This document shows positions 7,605 through 15,463 of a stretch of DNA of 26,736 bases, in pieces. The notes under the pieces are model-generated. The model was not told the origin of the DNA. It saw only the letters and a program-made list of their open reading frames with translations, and made no database searches. Every line of letters starts with the position of its first letter. Position 1 is the first letter of the stretch. Source of the DNA: an uncultured Lachnospiraceae bacterium (GTDB taxonomy: Bacteria; Bacillota; Clostridia; Lachnospirales; Lachnospiraceae); NCBI GenBank assembly GCA_948688495.1, contig CAPQSW010000041.1:643-27378 (forward strand), in the 5' to 3' direction. A program made the translations under genes and the position numbers.

Positions 7605-8519
7605 ATGCAGGGAGTCAGTATACAGGGACGGGTGATCCGGGACATGATTGCTCATGTAACGAATGATAATTTGATAGGAAGAAAAATTAAGACTGGGGAA
7701 CTCAGAAAAAAGCTGGTGGAACCTAGGTGGAGATGTCCAGAGTGTTTTTCCATGGCAGAAATAAAATTGCCCCTGTTTCAGATGGAATATCTCTGCCGAA
7801 AAGAAAATCCAAGGACAGATTATGTCATCCTGCAGCTTCATGGCGGCGGTTATATTGGCGCTATGCGTAATGCCTACCGTACCTTTGCGGGTCTGTACTG
7901 TGAGGTCAGTAAAGGAATGGATGTCCTGACGATAGATTACAGGGTTGCGCCTGAACAGCCATATCCGGCAGCACTGGAGGATGCGGTAGAGGCTTATGAA
8001 TGGCTGAAAGCTGCTGGATGGCGAAGCAGGCAGATTATAGTGGCGGGGGATTCGGCGGGAGGAGGGCTTGCACTTGCATTGTGCATGTATTTGAAGGATC
8101 ATAACAAAAGGCTGCCAGGCGGGCTCATTTTGATGTCGCCCTGGGCAGATATGACGGCGAGCGGACCTTCCTATGAAGATAATTATGAGTGTGACCCATT
8201 GTTTGGCAATACGACAGACAGTCTCATTTACAACCGGGATTATGCAGGCATGCATAACCTAAAACATCCATACCTCTCCCCAATGTTTGGAGAATATTGG
8301 GGATTTCCGCCTATGCTGATCCAGGCTGGTTCTATTGAGATGCTGCTTAGTGATTCCATTGGTGTAGCTTACAAAGCGAAGCAGCAGGGAGCGAAGGTGC
8401 GCCTGAGCATCTACGAGGGAATGTTTCATGTGTTCCAGATGGGCATGATGATGATGCCGGAATCAAAGAAGGCGTGGAGGGAGATTGGCAGGTATCTGGA
8501 AGTGGTGACAGGGATATAG
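7605..8519 (+). CDS. HSL-type alpha/beta hydrolase (esterase)
   Basis: The 304-residue protein belongs to the hormone-sensitive-lipase group. The oxyanion motif is HGGG (starting at His79), the nucleophile is Ser150 in GDSAGGG, and the catalytic His is about 275 in EGMFHVFQ. At the acid position the usual Asp is replaced: the segment reads QAGSIEMLLSDS, so Glu245, next to the normal site, may serve instead. I chose ATG 7605, with AAAGGAG 6 bases upstream, over the in-frame GTG at 7581. There is no signal peptide, so it acts in the cytoplasm. Position after the acyltransferase and membrane protein suggests that it removes or trims the acyl group they add; that is inference. Confidence 0.87.
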   Translation: MQGVSIQGRVIRDMIAHVTNDNLIGRKIKTGELRKKLVEPRWRCPECFSMAEIKLPLFQMEYLCRKENPRTDYVILQLHGGGYIGAMRNAYRTFAGLYCEVSKGMDVLTIDYRVAPEQPYPAALEDAVEAYEWLKAAGWRSRQIIVAGDSAGGGLALALCMYLKDHNKRLPGGLILMSPWADMTASGPSYEDNYECDPLFGNTTDSLIYNRDYAGMHNLKHPYLSPMFGEYWGFPPMLIQAGSIEMLLSDSIGVAYKAKQQGAKVRLSIYEGMFHVFQMGMMMMPESKKAWREIGRYLEVVTGI

Positions 8520-8541
8520 TCTTTCGCAAAACCAATCAGAC

Positions 8542-8571
8542 TTGACAAGCAGGGAGCCTAAAAATTATAAT
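8542..8571 (+). promoter_or_regulatory. Near-consensus housekeeping promoter
   Basis: TTGACA (8542-8547) and TATAAT (8566-8571) are both perfect, with an 18-base spacer. It lies just after the esterase stop and about 40 bases before the start of the cadherin-like protein. It explains why a reading frame seems to start at TTG 8542: that TTG is part of the -35 box. It probably drives the clpC-containing block. Confidence 0.85.
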
Positions 8572-8610
8572 AGTATTGGCAGAAATCGGATAAAGAGAAA
8601 GGTGATACAT

Positions 8611-10329
8611 ATGAGAAGAAGAAAACAGATTATGGGTATACTCTTATCATGGGCATTCCTGTTGGGAATTTTCCAGTTTATGCCAATTGATATAAATGGG
8701 GAAATGGTATTTGCAGCAGCCGTTCAATCCAGTGATAACAGCTTGTCTTCCCTGAGCATTTCACCAGGGTCACTGTCCCCGGCATTCCAGTATAATGTTG
8801 TGAATTATACGGCATCTGTAGATGCTGATGTTACAAGTGTGGATGTAAGCGCTCAATTATCCAATGATACTGCAGTGATAGAGTCTGTGTCAGGAAACAC
8901 GGATTTGCAGCCTGGGGAGAATTTGGTCAGCATTGTAGTAAAGGCACAGGATGGTACGCCTGCAACTTATAAGATAGTAGTAACCAGAAAGGAAGGACAG
9001 CCAGGGGCAGGCGCCGCGGAACAGCCGGATGAGGCAGGGACTGCCACAGCAGAACAGCAGCCACAGGGAGCAGAGACGGATCATCCGGGAGGCATTACGA
9101 TTGACGGGCATCCATTTAACCTGTCACCGACAATTGCAGCAGAACTTGTACCGCAGGACTTTACCAAGGAGACGGTATCCTGTCAGGGACAGCAGGTAGA
9201 AGGTCTTTCCTTTGAAAAGTCAGAGTTGACGCTTGTTTACCTGACTACGCCAAGTACGGAGGTGAAGAATACACTTGCCGTATACGAGGAGGCAAGCGGA
9301 AGTTTTTATCCATTCCGCATGATTTCATTTGGTGAGAGCAATTACTTAATCATATTAAATCCGCCAGCAGAGACGGATCTTCCGGCACAATATACGCAGG
9401 AAGCCAAGACAGTGGGCGAATATCAGAATGTTCCGACCTATGTCAAAGAGGCTGCCCAGGAGGCGGCAGAAGATACAGCGCCTGGTTCTGACAAAGCGGG
9501 ATTCTCTTTAGTATACGGTATCAGCAGTTATGGAAATAAAGGCTGGTATCAGTATGATGCCCTAGAGTCCACATTCCAGCGTTATGTCCCGGCAGAGGAG
9601 GCGGCACAGCCTGTGATACCGGAAGATGGAGGCCAGGAAGATGTTATCGAGCCTGGGGCGGAAATGCAGAGCTTGCAGAAGGCATATACAGATATGGAGG
9701 AACAATATAATAAACAGAAAGATTCTTCCCGCAAGACCATAGCAGTGCTTACATTTATTATTGCAGTCTTGCTGGTTGTCGTGGTGAATCTGCTGCTTCG
9801 CGGAAGGAAGGGAGTAGAAGAACTGGAAGATGATTTTGATTATGACGAGCTGACGGAGAAGGTAAGGGAACAGGTGAAAAGCGCAAGGAGGACCCGCCGT
9901 GAGGAAAGCGGGCTTGGGACAGGTATTATAGAAGATGATTCCGGGGATTTCTGGGAAGACCGTACGGTGCCGAAGGCAATTCTGAAACAGCAGACAAAGA
10001 CCATACCGGAGATTGATCCAAAGCAGCAGATGGAAAGCGGGCAGAGGCCGGTGAGAAAGCAGAGGCTGGAAGGAAGACAGGAAGCGAAGGCAGACCGGAA
10101 GCTTCAAAGAAAGCAGGAAGCAAAGGCAGACCGAAAGCCGGAAGGGAAGCAGGAAGCAAAGGCAGATAAAAAGCTGGAGAGACGACAGGAAACGAAGGCA
10201 GATAAAAAGCTGGAGAGACGACAGGAAACGAAAACCGCAAGACGGCCGGAGCCTGTCATTGAGAGGCACACAGAGCCGGACGCCAGGCTGGATGAGGATT
10301 TTGAGGTCATAGATTTAGAAGATTTATAA
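8611..10329 (+). CDS. Cadherin-like-domain membrane protein with a repetitive charged tail
   Basis: ATG 8611 follows AAAGGTGAT and lies downstream of the promoter at 8542-8571. The protein has 572 residues. It begins with a signal peptide (about 1-35, RRRK then a hydrophobic run to FAAAVQ), then a cadherin-like beta-sandwich (about 40-130: SSLSISPGSLSPAFQYNVVN, YTASV, ATYKIVVTR). A region of unknown fold and a short coiled coil lead to one membrane helix at about 375-397 (IAVLTFIIAVLLVVVVNLLL). The roughly 175-residue cytoplasmic tail is highly charged and holds four to five 12-residue repeats of the type QEAKADKKLERR. The domain order puts the sandwich outside and the repeats inside. It lies 20 bases before clpC and is likely cotranscribed. 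Function unknown. Confidence 0.8.
   Translation: MRRRKQIMGILLSWAFLLGIFQFMPIDINGEMVFAAAVQSSDNSLSSLSISPGSLSPAFQYNVVNYTASVDADVTSVDVSAQLSNDTAVIESVSGNTDLQPGENLVSIVVKAQDGTPATYKIVVTRKEGQPGAGAAEQPDEAGTATAEQQPQGAETDHPGGITIDGHPFNLSPTIAAELVPQDFTKETVSCQGQQVEGLSFEKSELTLVYLTTPSTEVKNTLAVYEEASGSFYPFRMISFGESNYLIILNPPAETDLPAQYTQEAKTVGEYQNVPTYVKEAAQEAAEDTAPGSDKAGFSLVYGISSYGNKGWYQYDALESTFQRYVPAEEAAQPVIPEDGGQEDVIEPGAEMQSLQKAYTDMEEQYNKQKDSSRKTIAVLTFIIAVLLVVVVNLLLRGRKGVEELEDDFDYDELTEKVREQVKSARRTRREESGLGTGIIEDDSGDFWEDRTVPKAILKQQTKTIPEIDPKQQMESGQRPVRKQRLEGRQEAKADRKLQRKQEAKADRKPEGKQEAKADKKLERRQETKADKKLERRQETKTARRPEPVIERHTEPDARLDEDFEVIDLEDL
10078..10251 (+). repeat. 36-bp in-frame tandem repeats (12 residues each)
   Basis: Units start at 10078, 10114, 10150 and 10186, with a partial unit at 10222. 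Each encodes a variant of QEAKADRKLQRK. The last two full units are nearly identical, which points to recent duplication. Confidence 0.85.
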
Positions 10330-10349
10330 TCGTTTAGCAGGAGGAAGCA

Positions 10350-12800
10350 ATGCATAAACAATATACAGGACAGGCAAAGAAAGCAATTGAGCTTGCAGGA
10401 AAGCTGTCTCGGAAACTTAAACATAACTATGTGGGAACAGAGCATATTCTGGCAGGGCTCATTCAAGAAAAAAATGGTGTCGCAGCACAGATACTGCTGG
10501 AGAATCAGGTGGAGGAGAAGAAACTTCTTGAGCTGATTGAGGAGCTGATTGCACCAGGAGAGGGAATTGTACTTCTGGATGGGGACGGCTATTCACCTAG
10601 AACCCAGCGTGTGCTTGATACTGCAGAAAAAGAGGCGGCGCGTTTTGGCAGTGAGAAAGTTGGAACCGAGCATTTACTGCTGGCACTTTTAAAAGAAAAT
10701 GAATCTGCTTCTGTGCGGCTTTTGAATACCATGGGAATCAATTTACAGAAATTATATATTGAGCTTTTGGTAGCGATGGGACAGGAAGGAAGCTTTTCCA
10801 AAGAAGAATTAAAATCTGCAAAGGTTCGGAAGAAAAACCTTGAGGCAACGCCGGTTCTGGACCAGTATTCCAGAGATTTGACCCGGCTGGCGCTTGAAGG
10901 GAAGCTTGACCCGGTGATCGGGAGGAAAGATGAAATACGGCGTGTAATTCAGATTTTAAGCCGTCGGGGGAAGAATAATCCTTGTCTGATTGGAGAACCC
11001 GGAGTTGGAAAAACTGCCATTGCGGAAGGGCTGGCGCAGCAGATTTCTTTAGGAATTGTGCCGGAGTCTGTAGCAGGGAAACGCGTCATCACACTGGACC
11101 TTTCCAGTATGATTGCCGGTTCGAAATACAGAGGGGAATTTGAGGAGCGAATTAAAAAGGTTATCCGTGAGGTGACCGGGGCAGGGAATATTCTGCTGTT
11201 TATGGACGAACTGCATACAATCATTGGAGCAGGAGGGGCAGAAGGTGCCATGGATGCTTCCAACATCTTGAAGCCATATCTTGCCCGAGGGGAGTTGCAG
11301 TTGATTGGTGCAACTACTGTGGAAGAATACCGCAAGTATATTGAGCGGGATGCTGCATTAGAGCGGCGTTTCCAGGCGGTGGAAGAACCGTCTGTGGAAG
11401 ATACGATTGAGATTCTAAAAGGACTGCGCAGATTCTATGAGAAGCATCATCAGGTTGTGATCACGGATGAAAGCCTTGAGGCTGCGGCAAGACTTTCGGA
11501 ACGGTATATTTCAGACCGTTTTCTTCCAGATAAGGCGATTGACCTTATGGATGAGGCGGCAGCCCGGGTACGGCTGGAAGGCGTGAAGTCTTCCGCACAG
11601 ATGCAGGAGATTGCAGCGGAAATTAACCGTGTGACAGAGGACTTGGAAGATGCCATTCAGGATATGGATTTGGAGCTGGCATCTAAGTTACGCAAAGAAA
11701 AAGAAGAATTGCAGAAGGAATCCCAGAAGCTGCAGAAGAAAGCCAAAAAATCCCTAAAGCAAAAGAAAGCAGAAGTGGGGGAGAATGAAGTTGCGGAAGT
11801 AATTGCGCAGTGGACGAAAATTCCGGTTAAGAGGCTTGCAGAGGAGGAGAGTGCAAAGCTTAGGAAGTTAGAAAGTGTTTTGCATAAACGTGTCATTGGA
11901 CAGGAGCAGGCAGTCAGTGCTGTGGCAAAAGCTGTACGCAGGGGAAGGGTAGGATTAAAAGATCCGAATCGTCCCATTGGCTCCTTCCTATTCCTGGGTC
12001 CTACCGGAGTTGGCAAGACGGAGATTTCCAAGGCGTTGGCGGAAGCAGTATTTGGAAGTGAAGAATCCATGATACGTGTGGATATGTCAGAATATATGGA
12101 AAAGCACAGTGTTTCTAAGATGATTGGATCCCCGCCCGGATATGTGGGCTATGATGAGGGTGGACAACTGAGCGAGAAAGTAAGGCGCAGCCCATATTCA
12201 GTAATTTTGTTTGACGAGATAGAGAAAGCACACCCGGATGTATTCAATATTTTGCTGCAGGTATTGGATGACGGCCATATTACGGACGCCCAGGGGAGAA
12301 AAGTAGATTTTAAGAATACCATTATTATCATGACCTCGAATGCCGGGGCGCAGTCGATTATTGAACCAAAGGCGCTGGGTTTTGCCTCTGTGGAAGATAC
12401 AAAACAGGATTATGAGCGGATGAAAAGCAGTGTGATGGAGGAAGTGCGCAGGATTTTCAAGCCTGAATTTCTGAATCGTATTGACGAGACAATTGTATTC
12501 CATGCATTGACCAAAGAGGATATGAAGAAGATCGTATCGCTGATGACAAAAGCACTTGTTGCGCGCTGTAAAGAGCAGATGGGGATTACGCTCCGCATTA
12601 CTGGAAACGTTAAGAGCCATATCGTTGAGACGGCCTATGAGCCTAAGTATGGCGCACGCCCGCTGCGCAGGAAGATTCAGAATGAGCTGGAAGATGGCCT
12701 TGCAGAGGAAATCCTGGCTGGCAGGGTGAAACGCGGGGACAAGGTAGAAATTATAATGAGCAATAAAGAAATAAAATTTAGTGTCGGCGAAAAAGGATAG
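10350..12800 (+). CDS. clpC: ClpC-type AAA+ unfoldase of the Clp protease
   Basis: The 816-residue protein unfolds substrates with ATP and feeds them to ClpP. It has two N-terminal Clp repeats (about 1-145), a first AAA domain with Walker A at 215-222 (GEPGVGKT), and a short middle coiled-coil domain (DLEDAIQDMDLELASKL region). The second AAA domain has Walker A at 550-557 (GPTGVGKT) and the ClpP-docking loop Leu676-Gly677-Phe678. The middle domain and length identify ClpC rather than ClpB (longer coil) or ClpA. AGGAGG lies 7 bases before ATG 10350. The usual partners ctsR, mcsA and mcsB are not beside it here, and radA is about 8 kb downstream. Confidence 0.95.
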   Translation: MHKQYTGQAKKAIELAGKLSRKLKHNYVGTEHILAGLIQEKNGVAAQILLENQVEEKKLLELIEELIAPGEGIVLLDGDGYSPRTQRVLDTAEKEAARFGSEKVGTEHLLLALLKENESASVRLLNTMGINLQKLYIELLVAMGQEGSFSKEELKSAKVRKKNLEATPVLDQYSRDLTRLALEGKLDPVIGRKDEIRRVIQILSRRGKNNPCLIGEPGVGKTAIAEGLAQQISLGIVPESVAGKRVITLDLSSMIAGSKYRGEFEERIKKVIREVTGAGNILLFMDELHTIIGAGGAEGAMDASNILKPYLARGELQLIGATTVEEYRKYIERDAALERRFQAVEEPSVEDTIEILKGLRRFYEKHHQVVITDESLEAAARLSERYISDRFLPDKAIDLMDEAAARVRLEGVKSSAQMQEIAAEINRVTEDLEDAIQDMDLELASKLRKEKEELQKESQKLQKKAKKSLKQKKAEVGENEVAEVIAQWTKIPVKRLAEEESAKLRKLESVLHKRVIGQEQAVSAVAKAVRRGRVGLKDPNRPIGSFLFLGPTGVGKTEISKALAEAVFGSEESMIRVDMSEYMEKHSVSKMIGSPPGYVGYDEGGQLSEKVRRSPYSVILFDEIEKAHPDVFNILLQVLDDGHITDAQGRKVDFKNTIIIMTSNAGAQSIIEPKALGFASVEDTKQDYERMKSSVMEEVRRIFKPEFLNRIDETIVFHALTKEDMKKIVSLMTKALVARCKEQMGITLRITGNVKSHIVETAYEPKYGARPLRRKIQNELEDGLAEEILAGRVKRGDKVEIIMSNKEIKFSVGEKG

Positions 12801-12843
12801 GCAGCCATGTGATTGCGAAGCAATTTAGGTGGAGGGAGTCAGT

Positions 12844-14643
12844 ATGAAGAACGCAGGAAAGTTAAAGACGGCAATAATCACAACAGCGATTGTGGTACTT
12901 TCTGCCATATTCTATTATTTTGGCGCGGCAGGGCTCTGGGATATTGGTGTATCTGACAGGCTGAATCAGCAGGAATCGGTGACGAATAAAAAGATTTATA
13001 TTATCGGTATTGATGATAAAACTTTAGAGCAATATGGTCCGGTCAATACTTGGAGCCGGGATATTCCGGCAAAGCTGGTGGAAATGCTGAATACAGAAGC
13101 AGCAAGACCAGCCGTTATTGGATTCGATGTAATCTACAGTGAGCAGGCAGACGAGGAAGCGGACAAGCATTTTGCGGATGCATGCCAGAAAGCCGGGAAT
13201 GTCGTTGTGGCACAAAGCTTTTCCTTCAAAGAAATGCCAGAAACAGATGCAGATGGAAAGGTCACATATAATCCTTATCACGTGGATTATATTATAAAAC
13301 CTTATGAGAGTCTTAAAAAAGCGGCAATCAACGGATATGCCAATACCACCGTCGATGCGGACGGATACGTGCGCCAGGCGATGGCATATATCGATTACGA
13401 GGGGGAGCGGGCATACAGCCTTTCCTCCCAGATTTATAAGATTTATCAGGAGAGCCGGGGAGAGGAAGCAGTGTTCCCGGCAACCTATGGGAGAAGCAAC
13501 CGGTTTTATTTTACATATTCAGGGAAACCAGGCGGTTACAATGTTGTGTCTATGGCGGATGTGCTGGATGGGACAGTGGATGCAGGTATTTTTAAAGATG
13601 CAGTCGTGCTGGTAGGGGCATACGCTGTGGGAATGCAGGACTCTTATACGCCTGCGATTACGCATAACAGCCAGATGTATGGAGTGGAGATCCATGCAAA
13701 CATTATCGAGGCGCTTTTGGAGGGTAAGACGCAGATACCATTTTCCCCATTTATCTATGCGGTTGTTGCAGGAATATTGTGCGGGGGATTCTTTGTGGCT
13801 GCAGGCAGGTTAAAGATGCTGCCCACGGGTATTTTATTTGTTATTTTGACGGTGTTTGATGTTGTTTTTGCAAAGCTCATATACCAGAAAGGGAGTATTG
13901 TCCCGGTGATACTGCTTCCCATTGTGCTTGCACTCATTTTTCTGGCAAAGGTAATTCAGGATTACCTTACGGAAATTATGCGCAGGCGGCGGGTGGTGAA
14001 TGTGTTTAAGCAGTATGTAGCGCCGCAGGTTGTTGATAAGATTAGTAAGGACAAAGATTTTGAGCTGGTGCTTGGCGGGGAGAACCGCCATATCGCGGTA
14101 TTGTTCGTAGACATCCGTGGTTTTACTACCATGTCAGAGAGTATGCAGCCAGAGGAAGTAGTGGAAATCTTAAATGAATATTTAAGCCTTACCACAAAAT
14201 CCATATTTGATAATGGAGGAACCCTTGATAAGTTTGTGGGGGATGCTACAATGGCTGTGTTTAATGCCCCCTTTGCACTGGATGATTATATATTCCGTGC
14301 GGTCTGTACGGCATGGGATATGAGGGCAGGCGCAGATGCGCTTGCTGATAAATTCGAGAAGCGTTTTGGAAAAAGCGTCGCTTTCGGAATCGGTGTCAAC
14401 TGTGGGAATGCAGTCGTTGGAAATATTGGGTGTGAGTTCCGTATGGATTATACGGCAATCGGAGATACCGTTAATACGGCGGCGCGCCTGGAGAGCAATG
14501 CCAAACGCGGACAGATATTGATTAGTGAAGAAGTTTATGAAGCAGTGAAAGACAGGGTAAGAGTAACGCCAATTGGCGAGATTCCGTTGAAAGGAAAGAG
14601 CAAGGGCGTATTTGTATATCAGTTAGACGAGGTGAAGAAGTAA
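12844..14643 (+). CDS. CHASE2-domain class III adenylate cyclase
   Basis: ATG 12844 with GGAGGG 7 bases upstream is preferred over the in-frame GTG at 12829. The protein has 599 residues. There is one N-terminal membrane helix (about 6-27), an extracellular CHASE2 sensor (about 30-295, KKIYIIGIDDKTLEQYG), three membrane helices (about 303-372), and a class III cyclase domain from about 410. Catalytic residues are complete: metal ligands Asp423 (FVDIRGF) and Asp467, adenine-selecting Lys463 (LDKFVGD) and Thr537 (DYTAIGD), and Asn544 and Arg548 (NTAARLE). It should therefore make cAMP in response to an outside signal. The following isomerase starts immediately after its stop. Confidence 0.93.
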   Translation: MKNAGKLKTAIITTAIVVLSAIFYYFGAAGLWDIGVSDRLNQQESVTNKKIYIIGIDDKTLEQYGPVNTWSRDIPAKLVEMLNTEAARPAVIGFDVIYSEQADEEADKHFADACQKAGNVVVAQSFSFKEMPETDADGKVTYNPYHVDYIIKPYESLKKAAINGYANTTVDADGYVRQAMAYIDYEGERAYSLSSQIYKIYQESRGEEAVFPATYGRSNRFYFTYSGKPGGYNVVSMADVLDGTVDAGIFKDAVVLVGAYAVGMQDSYTPAITHNSQMYGVEIHANIIEALLEGKTQIPFSPFIYAVVAGILCGGFFVAAGRLKMLPTGILFVILTVFDVVFAKLIYQKGSIVPVILLPIVLALIFLAKVIQDYLTEIMRRRRVVNVFKQYVAPQVVDKISKDKDFELVLGGENRHIAVLFVDIRGFTTMSESMQPEEVVEILNEYLSLTTKSIFDNGGTLDKFVGDATMAVFNAPFALDDYIFRAVCTAWDMRAGADALADKFEKRFGKSVAFGIGVNCGNAVVGNIGCEFRMDYTAIGDTVNTAARLESNAKRGQILISEEVYEAVKDRVRVTPIGEIPLKGKSKGVFVYQLDEVKK

Positions 14644-15435
14644 ATGAGCAAAGCATATATTATTCCAGACAGGGCAGAGATGGAAACTTCCCTCAGGCTT
14701 GCAGAGGAATATGGCTGTGCATTTGAATATAATGATTTTTATATACCTTCCGTGCTGGATGACCGGAAGAAACAGGAAGAAATAATAGAATTATATGCAA
14801 AGTACCGCAGTGATTTTTCAGAGGATACCATGCATGGAGCGTTTTTTGACGTGACAATACACAGCAGTGACCCGTTAATCCGGGATGCATCCATTTTGCG
14901 GGTGCGCCAGTCCATGGAGATTGCAAAGCGCATGGGGATGAAAGGCGTGGTGTTCCATACTGGGAGACTGGCAGGATTCCGCAGTGAATCTTATTTAGAA
15001 CTCTGGCATGAGACAAATCTCCGCTTTTTTATGGAACTTGCTGAGGAATATCCACAGCAGCAGATTTATATGGAGAACATGTTTGACGAAGCGCCGGATG
15101 TTCTGGCGAGGCTGGCGGATGCAATGAAAGAAGTAGAAAACTTTGGCGTCTGCCTGGATTATGCCCATGCAGCGCTGACCGATTGTTCACAGCGGGAATG
15201 GGTGCAGGCGTTGGCGCCATATATCCGGCATATGCATGTAAATGACAACAATTTCAGTGATGATTTGCATCAGCCGGTGGGGGATGGACAGATTGACTGG
15301 AAGGAGTATGACAGCCTGATGCGGCAATATCAGATAGCGTCGACCGTGCTGATAGAAGTAAGAAGCTGCAATGGACAGGAAAAGTCGCTGCAATATATGG
15401 GTCAGCATGGAATGTATCCGTTTCATAAGGGCTAG
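14644..15435 (+). CDS. Sugar-phosphate isomerase/epimerase-type TIM-barrel protein
   Basis: The 263-residue protein has the xylose-isomerase-like (AP endonuclease 2) barrel, with the expected metal-site motifs in order: HGAFFDV, VVFHTGR, YMENMFDE, VCLDYAHA, HMHVNDN and the final LIEVRS. Members isomerise sugars or inositols, or act on DNA; this length and these motifs favour a small-molecule isomerase. The substrate cannot be read from sequence. Its ATG at 14644 follows the cyclase TAA with no gap, and the ribosome site lies inside the cyclase gene (GAGGTGAAG), so translation is coupled. Why an isomerase sits between two signalling genes is not clear. Confidence 0.85.
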   Translation: MSKAYIIPDRAEMETSLRLAEEYGCAFEYNDFYIPSVLDDRKKQEEIIELYAKYRSDFSEDTMHGAFFDVTIHSSDPLIRDASILRVRQSMEIAKRMGMKGVVFHTGRLAGFRSESYLELWHETNLRFFMELAEEYPQQQIYMENMFDEAPDVLARLADAMKEVENFGVCLDYAHAALTDCSQREWVQALAPYIRHMHVNDNNFSDDLHQPVGDGQIDWKEYDSLMRQYQIASTVLIEVRSCNGQEKSLQYMGQHGMYPFHKG

Positions 15436-15463
15436 ACTATAAGAGAGATAAAGGAGAGATTAG

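Noticed and set aside
8542..8610. TTG 8542 as start of the cadherin-like protein
   Set aside because: The TTG is the -35 box of a near-consensus promoter; ATG 8611 has a ribosome site and gives a normal signal peptide.
9562..10466. Long minus-strand frames opposite the charged-repeat tail
   Set aside because: They are low-complexity Leu/Phe/Cys or Pro/Ser mirrors of the repeat codons, without ribosome sites.
12829..12843. GTG 12829 as start of the cyclase
   Set aside because: It overlaps the ribosome site GGAGGG, which serves ATG 12844.
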